Notes: generated from the letters alone by a model not told the origin. A DNA stretch of 64,000 nt from Halomonas sp. 328 (GCF_015645095.1 NZ_JADOTW010000014.1:40771-104770), one strand, 5' to 3'. Positions 1 through 12,440 are shown, counted from the stretch's first letter. Made by a program: numbers and translations.

Positions 1-2
1 GC

Positions 3-1699
<1,697 letters not shown>

Positions 1700-1747
1700 A
1701 TCGCTATCGCCAATCCCTAAGATGCTTCAGCACGCTTAGAATGGCCG

Positions 1748-1948
1748 AGGGGCGCTGGGGGCAGGGCGGAGCGGGGGTTTTTTGCCAGGGGTGAGGAGCA
1801 TTGCTCCGAACGGGCTGGCCAGGGATGGCCAGCCCCGGTCCTGCAAGCGGAGCAGGATGCGAGAGCGCTGCAGGGCAAAAGTAGCGCCCAGGGAGGGGGT
1901 CACAGCGCCCCGCGAAGGCCTGTCCCCAGGGTAGCCCCGGGCCTCCGT
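1748..1948 (+). repeat. Dispersed structured intergenic repeat, copy A (with internal 83-bp insertion)
   Basis: Follows aroE. It begins with GGGGCGCTGGGGGC, contains a TTTTGCC / GGCAAAA pairing, then GCGCCCAGGGAGGGG, CACAGCGCCCC and CCCCAGGGTAGCCCCGGG. The same ordered blocks occur at 36363-36478 (same strand) and 14395-14515 (opposite strand). Compared with the 36.4 kb copy, this one carries about 83 extra bases (1791-1873) inside the loop of the central hairpin. That insert holds its own 9-bp dyad (1813-1834, GGCTGGCCA / TGGCCAGCC). It contains no plausible gene. It may help terminate aroE transcription, but that is inference. Confidence 0.8.
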
Positions 1949-1979
1949 GCTGAAAGTGTGCTAATTGCGATAACTCCGC

Positions 1980-2237
1980 CTAGCGGCGCTTGGTATAGAG
2001 CCCCACCATGCATAGCCCCACCCCCAGCACCGACAGCAGCATGCCGCCGTTGACCAGCAGGGGCTGACGTTGCAGCAGGGAGACGAAGGGCTGGGGCGTA
2101 TCGCGGCAGACCCGCTCCAGGTAGTCCCAGTGGCCCCCGCCGTAGGTGCATTCGCGCAGTTGGCCCAGTTCCCAGAAGTAGATGCCCATCAGCGCCAGGG
2201 AGGGGACGATCAGCAGCAGTAGTCCGAGTCGTAGCAT
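1980..2237 (-). CDS. Small two-helix membrane protein of unknown function
   Basis: An 85-residue protein. Residues about 2-22 (RLGLLLLIVPSLALMGIYFW) and about 62-80 are hydrophobic, suggesting two membrane segments flanking a hydrophilic middle with two cysteines (C30 and C44 by eye) that could form a disulfide if this loop is periplasmic. The C-terminus is basic (YTKRR), which favours a cytoplasmic end. It lies 18 bases downstream of the M48 protease gene on the same strand and is probably cotranscribed with it. There is no strong Shine-Dalgarno sequence before the ATG. I do not recognise the family. Confidence 0.6.
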   Translation of the reverse strand: MLRLGLLLLIVPSLALMGIYFWELGQLRECTYGGGHWDYLERVCRDTPQPFVSLLQRQPLLVNGGMLLSVLGVGLCMVGLYTKRR

Positions 2238-2255
2238 AAGGGGTCCGTTGTCAGG

Positions 2256-3050
2256 TTAGCCGGGAGCGCGGCAGTTGGGGGCGCGGCCGGCCTGGCGAGC
2301 CCGCTCGTAGCGGCTCAGGGCGTTGCCCATCTCCGCCTGGAGGGCTGCCATGCGCTGGCCATGGCTGGGGTGGGTGGAGAGCCAGGCGGGCGGCTGCCCA
2401 CCGGAGGCGGCACGCATGTTCTCCCATAGGGTGAGGCTGGCGCGGGGATCGAAACCGGCGTCTGCCATCAGCCCCAGGCCGATGATATCCGCCTCGCTCT
2501 CGTGGCGCCGCGAGAAGGGCAGCAGGATGCCGTACTGGGCGCCGGCCCCCATCAGCCCCAGCAGTTGCTCGCTCTCGACGCCGGCGGAGCTCTGCAGCAC
2601 CGACAGGCCCAGTTGGGTCATGGACTGGGTCGAGGCTCGCTCGTTGGCGTGGCGAGCCAGCACATGGCCGATCTCGTGGCCCACCACCGCGGCCAGCTGA
2701 TGCTGGTCGGTGGCCACGCCGAGCAGGCCGGTGTGTACGCCCATATAGCCGCCGGGCAGGGCGAAGGCGTTCACCGACTCCTCGTCGAAGACGCGGATCT
2801 GCCAGTTCTGGTGACGCTCCCGCTCCGGCAGGGCGGCGACCAGCGCATTGGCCACGCACTCGGCGTAACGCTGGGTGGCGCCACCGGCCAGGGGCAGGTC
2901 CGACTGGTACTGGTCGAAGGCCTGCTGGCCCATCTGGTTCAGTTGCTCATCCGAGTAGAGGGTGAACTGCTGGCGCCCGGTGGGCGAGGTGGCGCAGGCG
3001 GTCAGGGTGGTGACGAGCGCGCCAACGGCCAGGTAACGCATCCATCCCAT
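2256..3050 (-). CDS. M48 family metalloprotease lipoprotein (LoiP/YggG-like)
   Basis: Predicted zinc endopeptidase attached to the outer membrane, facing the periplasm, and probably acting in envelope protein quality control. It has 264 residues. An N-terminal signal with lipobox LTAC puts the lipidated cysteine at about residue 19. The zinc motif HEIGH lies at about 125-129, and a downstream ESEAD segment (about 190) supplies the third ligand. The family motif NAFALPGGYMGVHTGLL precedes the active site. Size and layout match E. coli LoiP (YggG) more than BepA, since there is no C-terminal TPR domain. MRYLAV three codons in is an alternative start. Divergent from the DUF815 gene. Confidence 0.85.
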   Translation of the reverse strand: MGWMRYLAVGALVTTLTACATSPTGRQQFTLYSDEQLNQMGQQAFDQYQSDLPLAGGATQRYAECVANALVAALPERERHQNWQIRVFDEESVNAFALPGGYMGVHTGLLGVATDQHQLAAVVGHEIGHVLARHANERASTQSMTQLGLSVLQSSAGVESEQLLGLMGAGAQYGILLPFSRRHESEADIIGLGLMADAGFDPRASLTLWENMRAASGGQPPAWLSTHPSHGQRMAALQAEMGNALSRYERARQAGRAPNCRAPG

Positions 3051-3186
3051 GGGGAGTCCTCATCGTGTCGTGGGCCGCCCCGGCGTCTCCGCGGAAGCGG
3101 TGTCCTGGGTAAGACCCTGGACGGGGGGCGAGGGTTCGCCACAAGATACCCCGATGCCATCCCAGGTCAACCACAGGAGTGGAGCA

Positions 3187-4053
3187 ATGAATGAGGAATT
3201 GAGCCAGCGGCTGCTGGCACTGCTGGCGCGGGTCGAGCCCTGGCTGCCCCCGCCTCCCCAGGCGGTGGACTGGCGTCGCGACGTGGCGGCGCTATGGCAG
3301 CGCCATGCCTTGGGCGGGCAACTGTTGCCGGTACCGCCCCGGGATGCCCTGGGCTTGGACGACCTGCTGGGCATCGAGCGCCAGAAGCTGGCCCTGGTGG
3401 ACAACACCCGCGCCTTCCTGCGGGGCCTGCCGGCCAACCATGCCCTGCTGTGGGGCTCCCGGGGTAGCGGTAAGTCGTCGCTGATTCGCGCCCTGCTCAA
3501 CTCCCTGGCCGGCGAGGGGCTGAGATTGGTGCAGGTCGACCGCCACGACCTGGCCGGCCTGCCGCTGCTGGTGGAGCAGTTGCGCCGTGAGCCGCATCGC
3601 TTCGTGGTCTATTGCGATGACCTCTCCTTCGAGGGGCACGACGACGCCTACAAGGCGCTGAAGAGCGTGCTGGATGGCGCCCTTACCGGACCGCCGGAGA
3701 ACGTCCTGCTTTACGCCACCTCCAACCGTCGCCACCTGTTGCCCGAGTCGATGAGCGACAACGACGCCAGTCGGCTGGTGGGCGAGGAGCTCCACCACGG
3801 CGATGCGGTGGAGGAGAAGATCTCCCTCTCCGACCGCTTCGGTCTGTGGCTCGGTTTCCACCCCTTCAACCAGGACGTCTACCTGGAGGCCTGCTGCCAC
3901 TGGGTGACCCAACTGGGTCAGGCCAGCGACTGGAGTGGCGAGGCCCGGGCCGCGGCGATCCGCTTCGCCACCCTGCGCGGCGGGCGTAGCGGCCGCGCCG
4001 CCTGGCAGTTCGCCAACCAGTGGGTGGGCGGCCGACGCCTGGCCCAGGGCTAG
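3187..4053 (+). CDS. DUF815 family P-loop ATPase
   Basis: A 288-residue ATPase of the DUF815 family. Walker A GSRGSGKS is at about 90-97; the Walker B-like FVVYCDDLSFE follows at about 138-148, then a sensor-type segment LLYATSNRRHLLPE. The ATG at 3187 is preceded by GGAG, and the frame upstream has no family similarity, so the start is chosen there. The biological role is not established: members are described as predicted AAA-type ATPases, and I cannot assign a substrate. The C-terminus meets the convergent lipoprotein gene with only 5 bases between the stops, and a hairpin spans both. Confidence 0.8.
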   Translation: MNEELSQRLLALLARVEPWLPPPPQAVDWRRDVAALWQRHALGGQLLPVPPRDALGLDDLLGIERQKLALVDNTRAFLRGLPANHALLWGSRGSGKSSLIRALLNSLAGEGLRLVQVDRHDLAGLPLLVEQLRREPHRFVVYCDDLSFEGHDDAYKALKSVLDGALTGPPENVLLYATSNRRHLLPESMSDNDASRLVGEELHHGDAVEEKISLSDRFGLWLGFHPFNQDVYLEACCHWVTQLGQASDWSGEARAAAIRFATLRGGRSGRAAWQFANQWVGGRRLAQG

Positions 4054-4069
4054 CCTTTTTAGCCCTGGG
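4043..4069. terminator. Hairpin spanning two convergent stop codons
   Basis: CCCAGGGCTA and TAGCCCTGGG form a 10-bp inverted repeat around a short loop containing a run of T. It overlaps the stop codons of both the DUF815 gene and the convergent lipoprotein gene. It looks like a compact bidirectional transcription end, but the T-run is in the loop rather than after the stem, so function is uncertain. Confidence 0.45.
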
Positions 4070-4691
4070 GAGCCCGAGGAGTCAGGGTGCCGTCCTCGCC
4101 CACCGCGAAGCGCAGGGTGGGCGTCCAGAGCCCCGCCGGCAGGGTCATGCCCAGGCCGCGCAGGTCCCCCGGGGTGATCGCCAGCTCGCTGCCGGCGGGC
4201 AGTTCCCCCTGGCTGGCGAGCTGGGTGGCCAGCTCCACCATGGGCGCCAGCCGCGAGTCGCCGGCCAGCAGGTCGAAGCCGATGGGCAGACGCAGCTGGC
4301 TCGCCTCGCCGCCACCGCTGAGGCTGACGCTATCCCGGTAGTTGCCGCTCAGCGGTTCGACGCCGGGCATCTCCAGGGCCCAGCGGAAGCCCGCCATCTC
4401 CACCGCCGGCATGCCGGCGGGCAGGGCCAGGCCCATGGCCAGGGTGGCCTGAACCGGCAGGCTGCCCATGCCCAGGCTGGAGGCGATCAGCCGCGAGATA
4501 TCGCTGGTATCCAGGCCCGCCTGAACCTTGTAGGGACCGATCTGCACCTCCTCCACGCCGAGGGAGGTAATCGCCAGGCGAAAGGCGAAGAGGCCGGTCT
4601 GCGGCAGGGCCAGGCAGCCCACCAGCAGGCTGGAGAGGCACAGCGGCGCCAGCAGGCGCCAGCGGCGGGCGAGACGGCGAAACGAGAACAT
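4059..4691 (-). CDS. Lipoprotein of unknown function
   Basis: A 210-residue protein. The frame is open further upstream, but the ATG at 4691 is preceded by GGAGG at ideal spacing and is followed by a basic start (MFSFRRLARRWR), a hydrophobic core and lipobox LLVGC with Cys at about 26, so the start is placed there. The rest is mixed beta-type sequence without cysteines, and the segment GVEEVQIGPYKVQAGLDTSD is not one I can assign to a known family. It is probably a periplasmic or outer-membrane lipoprotein. The upstream region (4749-4809) contains two TGCCA-N3-TGGCA palindromes. Confidence 0.7.
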   Translation of the reverse strand: MFSFRRLARRWRLLAPLCLSSLLVGCLALPQTGLFAFRLAITSLGVEEVQIGPYKVQAGLDTSDISRLIASSLGMGSLPVQATLAMGLALPAGMPAVEMAGFRWALEMPGVEPLSGNYRDSVSLSGGGEASQLRLPIGFDLLAGDSRLAPMVELATQLASQGELPAGSELAITPGDLRGLGMTLPAGLWTPTLRFAVGEDGTLTPRAPQG

Positions 4692-4748
4692 GGCGACCTC
4701 CGAAGCGGGAATCGGCGCATTTAAGGGCCTGGGAGCGGCGGCGTCCAA

Positions 4749-4809
4749 TGCCATCTTGGCATGGGCCGGAAATACCACTGTCCGGAGCCTCGGGGATGCC
4801 AGCCTGGCA
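4749..4809 (-). promoter_or_regulatory. Paired TGCCA-N3-TGGCA palindromes upstream of lipoprotein gene
   Basis: Two inverted repeats, TGCCATCTTGGCA (4749-4761) and TGCCAGCCTGGCA (4797-4809), are spaced 48 bp start to start and are each followed by ATGGGCCG. They lie 58-118 bases upstream of the minus-strand lipoprotein start. The symmetry, repetition and spacing (between four and five helical turns) suggest operator sites for a dimeric regulator. No regulator is identified. Confidence 0.4.
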
Positions 4810-4889
4810 TGGGCCGCGAAATGCGCCACCGCCCGGGGCATCGAGGATGCCACCGGGCGGTGGGAAAGGCGAGGCGAGGGCCAAGGCTT

Positions 4890-5022
4890 TGTCTGAAAAG
4901 TCGGCGAGCGAAGGTCAGACAAGGCAAAAATCAGCGAAAAGACGGAGTTTACGCGGTGTAAATGAGTACTTTGAGCCGATTTTTAACGCCGTATGGCCGA
5001 GCGCAGCCAGTTTTCGGACATA
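4890..5022. repeat. Structured intergenic repeat with inverted ends
   Basis: The ends GTCTGAAAA and TTTTCGGACAT are near-perfect inverted repeats. Inside are a second arm pair, AAAAATCAGC and GCCGATTTTTA, and a central TTTAC / GTAAA pairing, so the whole 130-bp unit folds as nested stems. Base composition is lower in GC than the neighbours. Elements of this type, with the words GACGGAGTTTAC and TTTTTAACGCCG, look like dispersed intergenic repeats of gammaproteobacteria (from memory, not searched). It lies just downstream of der. Confidence 0.6.
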
Positions 5023-5024
5023 GC

Positions 5025-6431
5025 CTAGCGGCGGTTCTTGCGCGCCTCCTTGGTACGCCCCAGCTCGCGCTTCTTGGCCTTGACCCGATCGCTGGCGCCG
5101 GCATCGGCGTCATAGGGGTTGTGGCCGGAGCGGAACTCGAAGCGGATCGGCGTGCCACGCACCTTAAGCACCTTGCGGAAGGTGTTGGTCAGGTAGCGCT
5201 TGTAGGCCTCCGGCAGCGACTCGGTCTGGTTGCCGTGGACCACGATGATCGGCGGGTTGGCGCCGCCCTGGTGGGCCATGCGCAGCTTGATGCGCCGCCC
5301 GCGCACCAGCGGTGGCTGGTGCTCGCTGACCGCGTCCTGGAGGATGGTGGTCAGGCGGTTGGTGGACCAGCGGGTGGTGGAGGAGGCGAAGGCCCGCTCG
5401 ATGGAGGGGTAGAGGTCGCCCACCCCGGTGCCGTGCAGGGCCGAGATGAAGTGCAGGTCGGCGTAGTCGGCGAAGCCCAGGCGACGCTTGACCTCGGCGC
5501 GCATCTTCTCCTTCTGCTCGCTCTCCAGGCCGTCCCACTTGTTGACCGCCAGCACCAGGGCGCGACCGCTGGAGAGCACATAGTCGAGCAGGTGCAGGTC
5601 CTGCTCGACCAGGCCGGAGCGGGCATCCAGCACCATGATGGCGACGTGGCACTCCTTGATCGCCTCCAGGGTCTTGATGATGGAGAACTTCTCGGCGATC
5701 TCGCGGACGTTCTTGCGGCGCCGGATACCGGCGGTATCGACCAGCACATAGGGCCGGCCGCGGCGCTCGAAGGGGATCTCGATGGCGTCGCGGGTGGTGC
5801 CTGCCTCGTCGAAGACCACCACTCGCTCCTCGCCGAGCAGGCGGTTGACCAGGGTCGACTTGCCCACATTGGGGCGGCCGATGACGCCGATGCGGATGCC
5901 GTCGTCCCGCGCCGGTACCTCGTCCTCCTCGGGCTGATCCGGGAAGGGGGCGAGCACCTCCTCGATCAGGCGGCTGACGTTGCGGCCATGGGCGGCGGCG
6001 ATGGGCCAGGGATCACCGCCCAGGCCCAGCTGCCAGAAGTCGGCCATGGCGGAGTGTTCCTCCAGGCCATCGGTCTTGTTGACCACCAGCCAGGTCTTCT
6101 TCTGGTTGACCCTCAGGTGGTTGGCGATGGCCTCGTCGGCCACGTTGAGACCGGCCCGGGCATCCACCAGGAAGAGCACGATATCGGCCTCGTCGATGGC
6201 GGCCAGGGACTGCTCGGCCATGGCCGCATCGATGCCTTCCTCGTCGCCGCTGATGCCGCCGGTGTCGATCACCGTGAACGGCTTGTCGCCGAGGCGTCCG
6301 TTACCGTACTTGCGGTCGCGGGTCAGGCCGGGGAAGTCGGCCACCAGCGCGTCCCGCGAGCGGGTCAGCCGGTTGAAGAGGGTCGACTTGCCCACATTGG
6401 GGCGGCCGACCAGGGCGATTACTGGGGTCAT
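5025..6431 (-). CDS. der: Ribosome assembly GTPase Der (EngA)
   Basis: Essential GTPase for maturation of the 50S ribosomal subunit, with two tandem G domains and a C-terminal KH-like domain. It has 468 residues, the typical size. Each G domain starts with an identical P-loop GRPNVGKST (about residues 8-16 and 182-190). The switch regions [11 protein letters not shown] and [12 protein letters not shown] and the NKxD motifs ([18 protein letters not shown]) are visible. The end is very basic ([18 protein letters not shown]). The start ATG overlaps the bamB stop (ATGA), so translation is probably coupled. It is the last gene of the minus-strand block that begins at trmJ. Confidence 0.98.
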   Translation of the reverse strand: MTPVIALVGRPNVGKSTLFNRLTRSRDALVADFPGLTRDRKYGNGRLGDKPFTVIDTGGISGDEEGIDAAMAEQSLAAIDEADIVLFLVDARAGLNVADEAIANHLRVNQKKTWLVVNKTDGLEEHSAMADFWQLGLGGDPWPIAAAHGRNVSRLIEEVLAPFPDQPEEDEVPARDDGIRIGVIGRPNVGKSTLVNRLLGEERVVVFDEAGTTRDAIEIPFERRGRPYVLVDTAGIRRRKNVREIAEKFSIIKTLEAIKECHVAIMVLDARSGLVEQDLHLLDYVLSSGRALVLAVNKWDGLESEQKEKMRAEVKRRLGFADYADLHFISALHGTGVGDLYPSIERAFASSTTRWSTNRLTTILQDAVSEHQPPLVRGRRIKLRMAHQGGANPPIIVVHGNQTESLPEAYKRYLTNTFRKVLKVRGTPIRFEFRSGHNPYDADAGASDRVKAKKRELGRTKEARKNRR

Positions 6432-7579
6432 GGTGTCTCGCGAATGGTCAGGGCTTCGAGGCGCCCGTCGTTGGCCAGCACATGGATCTGGCGGCCCTCG
6501 GTGAGGGGGCGCAGCGTGATGCCGGAACGGTTGATGCGGGTGCGGCCGGCCAGCTCGCCGTCGCGGGCCTCCAGCAGGTGCAGGTAACCCTCGAAGTCAC
6601 CGAACACCAGCTTGCCGTCGGCGAAGGCCGGGGCGGTGAGCCAGCGACCCTCCAGGTCCTCGTTACGCCAGATCAGCTGGCCGTTGAGGGCGTCCAGGGC
6701 GAGGACATGGCTCGCCTCGTTGACGGTGAACAAGAAGTCGCCCACCAGCAGCGGGGTCAGGTAGCTGGAGTGCTCGCGCTCCCACAGCACCTCGCCGGTG
6801 GTGGCTTCCAGGGCCACCAGGCGGCCGTTGTAGCTGGTCACGTAGAGGCGGCCATCCGGGGTCAGCAGCGGCTGGCCGTCCAGGTCGACCAGGCGGGCGA
6901 TCTCGCTGCGCCCCTGGGGCACGGCGACCCGCAGGTCCCACAACGGCTGGCCGCTGCGGTTGTCCAGGGTCACCAGGCGGCCGTTGGCGAAGCCGGCGAA
7001 GGTGACCGGCTCGATCACCTGGGGTGTGCCGGTGCCGCGCAGGGTCAGCGCCGGCTCGTTGGCGCTGTAGACCCAGCGTTCGGCGCCGCTGGCGCGATCC
7101 AGGGCGGTAACGCTGCCGTCGACGCTCTGCACCACCAGCAACTGCTGGCTGGGCTGGGGGGCGGCCAGCACCTCGCTGGGTACCCGGGCGCGCCACTCGA
7201 CGCTGCCGTCGGCCTGGCGCAGGGAGAGCACCTCGCCGTTGCGGGTGCCCAGGTAGAGGCGCTCGGCCACCGCGGTGATGCCGCTGGAGATGGCCTCGCC
7301 CAGGTCCTGGCGCCACTCGACCTCGCCACTGTCGGCGTCGATGGCCATCAGCCGGCCCTCGGCATCGGCGGCGAACAGGGTGTCGCCGTCCCGGTCCGGG
7401 CTGATCGGGTAGCCGGCACGGCCCAGGCCGCCGCCGACGCGGCGGTTCCAGTCGCCGGAGAGGGAGGCGCTGGCCTCGAAGCGCTCCAGGTCCTTGGGCG
7501 GATACTGCGGTTCACTCTTGCTGGCACAGCCGGCCAGCAGCGCCAGGGCGGCGCAGGCGATCACCAGGGTCGGTTTCAT
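6428..7579 (-). CDS. bamB: Outer membrane assembly lipoprotein BamB
   Basis: Lipoprotein subunit of the beta-barrel assembly (BAM) complex, facing the periplasm. It has 383 residues with a signal peptide and lipobox LLAGC (Cys at about 18). The body is an eight-bladed PQQ-type propeller: repeated segments such as [36 protein letters not shown] and [18 protein letters not shown] recur about every 40 residues. It overlaps der at its 3' end and the yfgM stop at its 5' end by 4 bases each, so the three genes form a tightly coupled operon, as in other gammaproteobacteria. Confidence 0.97.
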   Translation of the reverse strand: MKPTLVIACAALALLAGCASKSEPQYPPKDLERFEASASLSGDWNRRVGGGLGRAGYPISPDRDGDTLFAADAEGRLMAIDADSGEVEWRQDLGEAISSGITAVAERLYLGTRNGEVLSLRQADGSVEWRARVPSEVLAAPQPSQQLLVVQSVDGSVTALDRASGAERWVYSANEPALTLRGTGTPQVIEPVTFAGFANGRLVTLDNRSGQPLWDLRVAVPQGRSEIARLVDLDGQPLLTPDGRLYVTSYNGRLVALEATTGEVLWEREHSSYLTPLLVGDFLFTVNEASHVLALDALNGQLIWRNEDLEGRWLTAPAFADGKLVFGDFEGYLHLLEARDGELAGRTRINRSGITLRPLTEGRQIHVLANDGRLEALTIRETP

Positions 7580-8235
7580 TGGTCGGCTCCTTCCTGACCG
7601 AGGTCATCCAGCTTGAGCTGGACGCCATAGAGGGCCTGGCCATGGCGCTCGGCCAGGCTCAGGGCATCGCGATAGGCGCGGCGGGCCTCGTCCACCTCGC
7701 CCAGGGCCAAGTGGGCATCGCCGCGCAGTTCGGCACGCTGGGCGGCCAGGGAGTCGCCCAGCTCGCCTCCCAGGGTCTCCAGGGCGGCCTGGGGCTCGTC
7801 ATCGGCCAGTTGCAGGCGGGCCAGGCGCAGCCGCGCCAGGTCGCCCACATAGGCATCACCGCTGCCCTGCACCAGGTCGCCGAGCACGGCCCGGGCGGCC
7901 ACCCGGTCGCCGGCCTCGACCGCCAGGCGCGCCTCGATCAGCCGTGACAGGTCGGCGTAGAGGGTGCGGCCATGGTTGTCGGTGATCTCGTCCACCAGGC
8001 GCTGGGCCTCGGCCAGGCCGGCCTCGTCGAGGCTCGACTGGGAGGCCAGGCCGATCAGTTGCTGATAGCGCAGGGAGGCGGCCTCGGCCTGGTTGGCCTG
8101 GTAGCCCTGCCAAGCATTCCAGCCGAGCAGGCCGGCGGCGGCCAACACGACACCGGCCACCAGCGCCAGGCCGTTCTCCTTCCACCAGCGCTTGAGGGCT
8201 TCTACCTGCTCTTCTTCGGTTCTCAGCTCCGCCAC
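7576..8235 (-). CDS. yfgM: Inner membrane periplasmic chaperone partner YfgM
   Basis: Membrane-anchored TPR-like protein that associates with SecYEG and PpiD and helps pass secreted proteins through the periplasm. It has 219 residues starting at GTG 8235, preceded by AGGAG seven bases upstream; the frame further upstream is only hisS read out of frame. The N-terminus (AELRTEEEQVEALKRWWKENG) is cytoplasmic, followed by one membrane helix at about 22-42 and alpha-helical TPR-type repeats rich in A, L, E and R. Located between hisS and bamB as in E. coli and Pseudomonas. Confidence 0.93.
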   Translation of the reverse strand: MAELRTEEEQVEALKRWWKENGLALVAGVVLAAAGLLGWNAWQGYQANQAEAASLRYQQLIGLASQSSLDEAGLAEAQRLVDEITDNHGRTLYADLSRLIEARLAVEAGDRVAARAVLGDLVQGSGDAYVGDLARLRLARLQLADDEPQAALETLGGELGDSLAAQRAELRGDAHLALGEVDEARRAYRDALSLAERHGQALYGVQLKLDDLGQEGADQ

Positions 8236-8267
8236 GGGCGGTCTCCTTGTGATCGGTATGTCGCGGG

Positions 8268-9554
<1,287 letters not shown>

Positions 9555-9576
9555 TGACTCCTTGATGGGGGCGCCC

Positions 9577-10704
9577 TCAGCCGCGGGCGATCGTATCCTT
9601 CTCGGCGGCTTCCTTCTCGCGCACCTTGGTGCGGATCAGCGCCTCCAGCTCGTCGACCAGGTTGTCGTTGCGCAGCTTGCTGGCCGGCTTGCCATCGATG
9701 TAGACGAGGTTGGCGGGGCTGCCGCCGGTGAGGCCGATATCGCTCTCCTTGGCCTCGCCGGGGCCATTGACCACGCAGCCGATCACCGAGACGTCCAGCG
9801 GGGTCATGATGTCCTCGAGGCGCTCCTCCAGGGCATTCATGGTGCCGATGACGTCGAAATTCTGCCGCGAGCAGCTGGGGCAGGCGATGAAGTTGATGCC
9901 CTTGCTGCGCAGGCGCAGGCTCTTGAGCATGTCATAGCCGACCTTGATCTCTTCCACCGGGTCGGCGGCCAGCGACACCCGGATGGTGTCGCCGATGCCG
10001 TCCATCAGCAACAGGCCGAGGCCGATGGAGGACTTCACCGTGCCGGAGCGCAGGCCGCCGGCCTCGGTGATGCCCAGGTGCAGGGGCTGCTCGATGCGCG
10101 TGGCCAGGTCCCGGTAGGCGGCCACCGCCATGAAGACGTCGCTGGCCTTGACGCTGACCTTGTACTCCTGGAAGTCGAGGCGATCCAGGTGATCGATATG
10201 GCGCATGGCGGACTCCACCAGCGCCGCCGGGGTCGGTTCGCCGTACTTCTTCTGCAGGTCCTTCTCCAGGGACCCTGCATTGACGCCGATACGGATCGGG
10301 ATGCCGTTGTCCCGGGCCGCGGAGACCACGGCGCGCACCCGCTCCTCGCGGCCGATATTGCCGGGATTGATGCGCAGGCAGTCGACGCCGAGCTCGGCGA
10401 CCCGCAGGGCGATCCGGTAATCGAAGTGGATATCCGCCACCAGGGGCACGGCGACCTGCCGCTTGATCTGGCCGAAGGCCTCGGCGGCGTCCATGTCGGG
10501 CACCGAGACCCGCACGATATCGGCGCCGGCGGCCTCCAGACGCTGGATCTGGGCCACGGTGGCGGCCACGTCCAGGGTGTTGGTGTTGGTCATGCTCTGC
10601 ACCGAGATGGGCGCATTGCCCCCCACGGGCACCGAGCCCACATGAATCTGGCGCGACTGACGACGGATGATCGGAGATTGGGCGTGCATAGGACTAAGGG
10701 TCAT
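9577..10704 (-). CDS. ispG: 4-hydroxy-3-methylbut-2-enyl diphosphate synthase
   Basis: [4Fe-4S] enzyme of the MEP isoprenoid pathway that reductively opens methylerythritol cyclodiphosphate to HMBPP. It has 375 residues. The N-terminal TIM-barrel part starts with [20 protein letters not shown]. The C-terminal cluster domain has [10 protein letters not shown] and [15 protein letters not shown], giving the three cysteine ligands and the conserved Glu. The start overlaps the rodZ stop by 4 bases. It depends on Fe-S cluster supply, which is of interest because the nearby isc operon is incomplete. Confidence 0.97.
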   Translation of the reverse strand: MTLSPMHAQSPIIRRQSRQIHVGSVPVGGNAPISVQSMTNTNTLDVAATVAQIQRLEAAGADIVRVSVPDMDAAEAFGQIKRQVAVPLVADIHFDYRIALRVAELGVDCLRINPGNIGREERVRAVVSAARDNGIPIRIGVNAGSLEKDLQKKYGEPTPAALVESAMRHIDHLDRLDFQEYKVSVKASDVFMAVAAYRDLATRIEQPLHLGITEAGGLRSGTVKSSIGLGLLLMDGIGDTIRVSLAADPVEEIKVGYDMLKSLRLRSKGINFIACPSCSRQNFDVIGTMNALEERLEDIMTPLDVSVIGCVVNGPGEAKESDIGLTGGSPANLVYIDGKPASKLRNDNLVDELEALIRTKVREKEAAEKDTIARG

Positions 10705-11675
10705 TCTCCCAGGGTGAAGCGCGCGACGTTATTGGCGCCGGCGCGGGCACCGAGATCGATGCTCTCGCCGCGGTAGCGCAGCTCGACGCCGGTGGCGTTG
10801 CCGATGGTCAGGCGGAAGGGCGGCTCGCCCTCCACGCTGGCGGTCTGCCCCGGCTGCTGCAGGCCGCTCAGGATGCGCTGGTTGCCGGCGTCGAAGATCT
10901 CGGTCCAGGACTCTTCGTTGAAGGTCAGCTCCAGGCGGCGCGGATCCGCGGCGACCGGGGCGGCTTCCTCCTCGGGCGCGTCGCCCGCCTCGGCGAGGCC
11001 GGTCGGCTCGACCACGCCGGTGTCATCGTCGGCGGCGTCGGCCTCGGTCGTGGCTTCCTCGGTCGTGGTTTCCTGGGGCCTGGCCTCGACGCGGGGGGCT
11101 TCGACCTCCGGCGCCGTGATGGCGGGGAGCTCGGGTTCGGGGGCCTGGTCGGTGGCCACCTGGCTGGACCAGTCGCCGGCGGGGGCGTCGGCCGGGGTGC
11201 CGTCCAGGCTATCCACCGCCACCGGGGTGTCATCCTCGAGGCCGCTCAGCTCGTTGCCGCCGCGGCTCTGCCACCACAGCAGGGTGAGGCCGACGAGGCC
11301 GGCGATCACCAGCAGGGTCACCAGCTTGAAGAGCCAGGCGCCGAGGCGTGACGGCGGTTTGGTGACCTGCACCGGGGTCACCGGTCGCTCCGCCTCCTGG
11401 CTGCCGTGGCGGGCATTGTAGGCCTGGATCACCGGGCCGTCATCGATGCCCAGGAAGCGGGCATAGGCGCGCAGGTAGCCGCGCCGGTAGGCGGAGACGG
11501 GGACCTCGCTGTAGTCGTCCTCTTCCAGGCCGCCGATCACCGCCGGGCGCAGGTTGATGGCGGCGGCGATCTGCTCCAGGGAGAGGCCCTGGCGCTTCCG
11601 CTCGGCCTTGAGCAGGGCGCCGGGGGAGTCACCGGTGGATACCGCATCGAATGAGGGGTCGTGCATGTCGCTCAT
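10701..11675 (-). CDS. rodZ: Cytoskeletal cell-shape protein RodZ
   Basis: Bitopic membrane protein linking MreB to the elongation machinery. It has 324 residues in the expected order: a cytoplasmic helix-turn-helix domain (about 20-90, [20 protein letters not shown]), a basic linker, one membrane helix (about 111-131), a long acidic Pro/Glu/Thr-rich periplasmic linker (about 135-240) and a C-terminal beta-rich DUF4115 domain ([16 protein letters not shown] onwards). The linker's low complexity is usual for RodZ. It overlaps ispG by 4 bases and follows pilW, the conserved gammaproteobacterial order. Confidence 0.95.
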   Translation of the reverse strand: MSDMHDPSFDAVSTGDSPGALLKAERKRQGLSLEQIAAAINLRPAVIGGLEEDDYSEVPVSAYRRGYLRAYARFLGIDDGPVIQAYNARHGSQEAERPVTPVQVTKPPSRLGAWLFKLVTLLVIAGLVGLTLLWWQSRGGNELSGLEDDTPVAVDSLDGTPADAPAGDWSSQVATDQAPEPELPAITAPEVEAPRVEARPQETTTEEATTEADAADDDTGVVEPTGLAEAGDAPEEEAAPVAADPRRLELTFNEESWTEIFDAGNQRILSGLQQPGQTASVEGEPPFRLTIGNATGVELRYRGESIDLGARAGANNVARFTLGE

Positions 11676-11705
11676 GACTGAGCATCCTTGATCGAGAGTC
11701 GGGGG

Positions 11706-12440
11706 TCAGAGGGTGCCATGAGGACGCAGCGGCAGGGTCGATGACGAGGTGTTGCCGCCCTGGGCGGCGCTGATCTGGCTGGCCAGGCGCTGGCTGTCGG
11801 GGGTGGCGCCGGCCAGGCGCATGAAGACCTGCAACTGCTCCCAGGCACGTGCATAGTTTCCCTGGGCGTACTCGAGTTCGGCCAGCAGGTAGTAGCTGCG
11901 CGGGGCGCGGGCGTCGATGGCCTGGGCGCGTTCCAGGCTCTGACGCGCCGCCGCCACCTCGCCGATCTCCCGCTGGCACTGGCCCAGGTTGGCGAACAGC
12001 TGGGCCCGGTTGTTGTATTGGGTGTCGCTCGAGGCCTGTTCCAGCTGGGCGCAGGCCTCGCGGGTGTGGCCCTGATCATAGAGGAAGGCCGCATAGTTGT
12101 TGCGCGCCCGGGTAAAACCGGGGTCATGGCCCAGGGCGCGCTGGAAGAACTCGTCGGCCAGCCGGGTTTCCCCCTGACGTTGATAGACGATGGCCATGGC
12201 CTGCAGTGCCTCACCGTCCCGGGGGTCCGCCTCCAGGGCGTGATCCAGGGCGGCCATGGCGCGGGGCAGGTTGTTACGCTCCAGGTAGGCCAGCCCCAGG
12301 TCGGTATAGGCCCGGGCGGGGGAGGTGCTGCTCTGCTGCACCGCCTGGCCGGCGCAGCCCCCCAGGCCCAGGCTGGCGACCAGCAGCAGGGGGAGGGTGA
12401 GGCGGCGTGGGGCTCGGATCGGGATGGAGCGACGGGTCAT
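11706..12440 (-). CDS. pilW: Type IV pilus biogenesis/stability lipoprotein PilW (PilF)
   Basis: Outer-membrane pilotin-type lipoprotein that helps PilQ secretin assembly. It has 244 residues. The signal peptide ends in lipobox LGGC (Cys at about 29). Tandem TPR units follow (for example LAYLERNNLPRAMAALDHAL, ALQAMAIVYQRQGETRLADE and LAELEYAQGNYARAWEQLQV). No pilus structural genes are in this window; the gene is retained here because of the conserved rlmN-pilW-rodZ-ispG order. In genomes without pili the homologue can persist, so pilus function is inferred. Confidence 0.92.
   Translation of the reverse strand: MTRRSIPIRAPRRLTLPLLLVASLGLGGCAGQAVQQSSTSPARAYTDLGLAYLERNNLPRAMAALDHALEADPRDGEALQAMAIVYQRQGETRLADEFFQRALGHDPGFTRARNNYAAFLYDQGHTREACAQLEQASSDTQYNNRAQLFANLGQCQREIGEVAAARQSLERAQAIDARAPRSYYLLAELEYAQGNYARAWEQLQVFMRLAGATPDSQRLASQISAAQGGNTSSSTLPLRPHGTL

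Noticed and set aside
4962..6587. Very long open frames antisense to der, hisS, ispG, rlmN and malK
   Set aside because: In GC-rich genomes the strand opposite a real gene often stays open. The predicted products are rich in Gly, Gln, His and Ala without family motifs, whereas the sense genes are fully recognisable.
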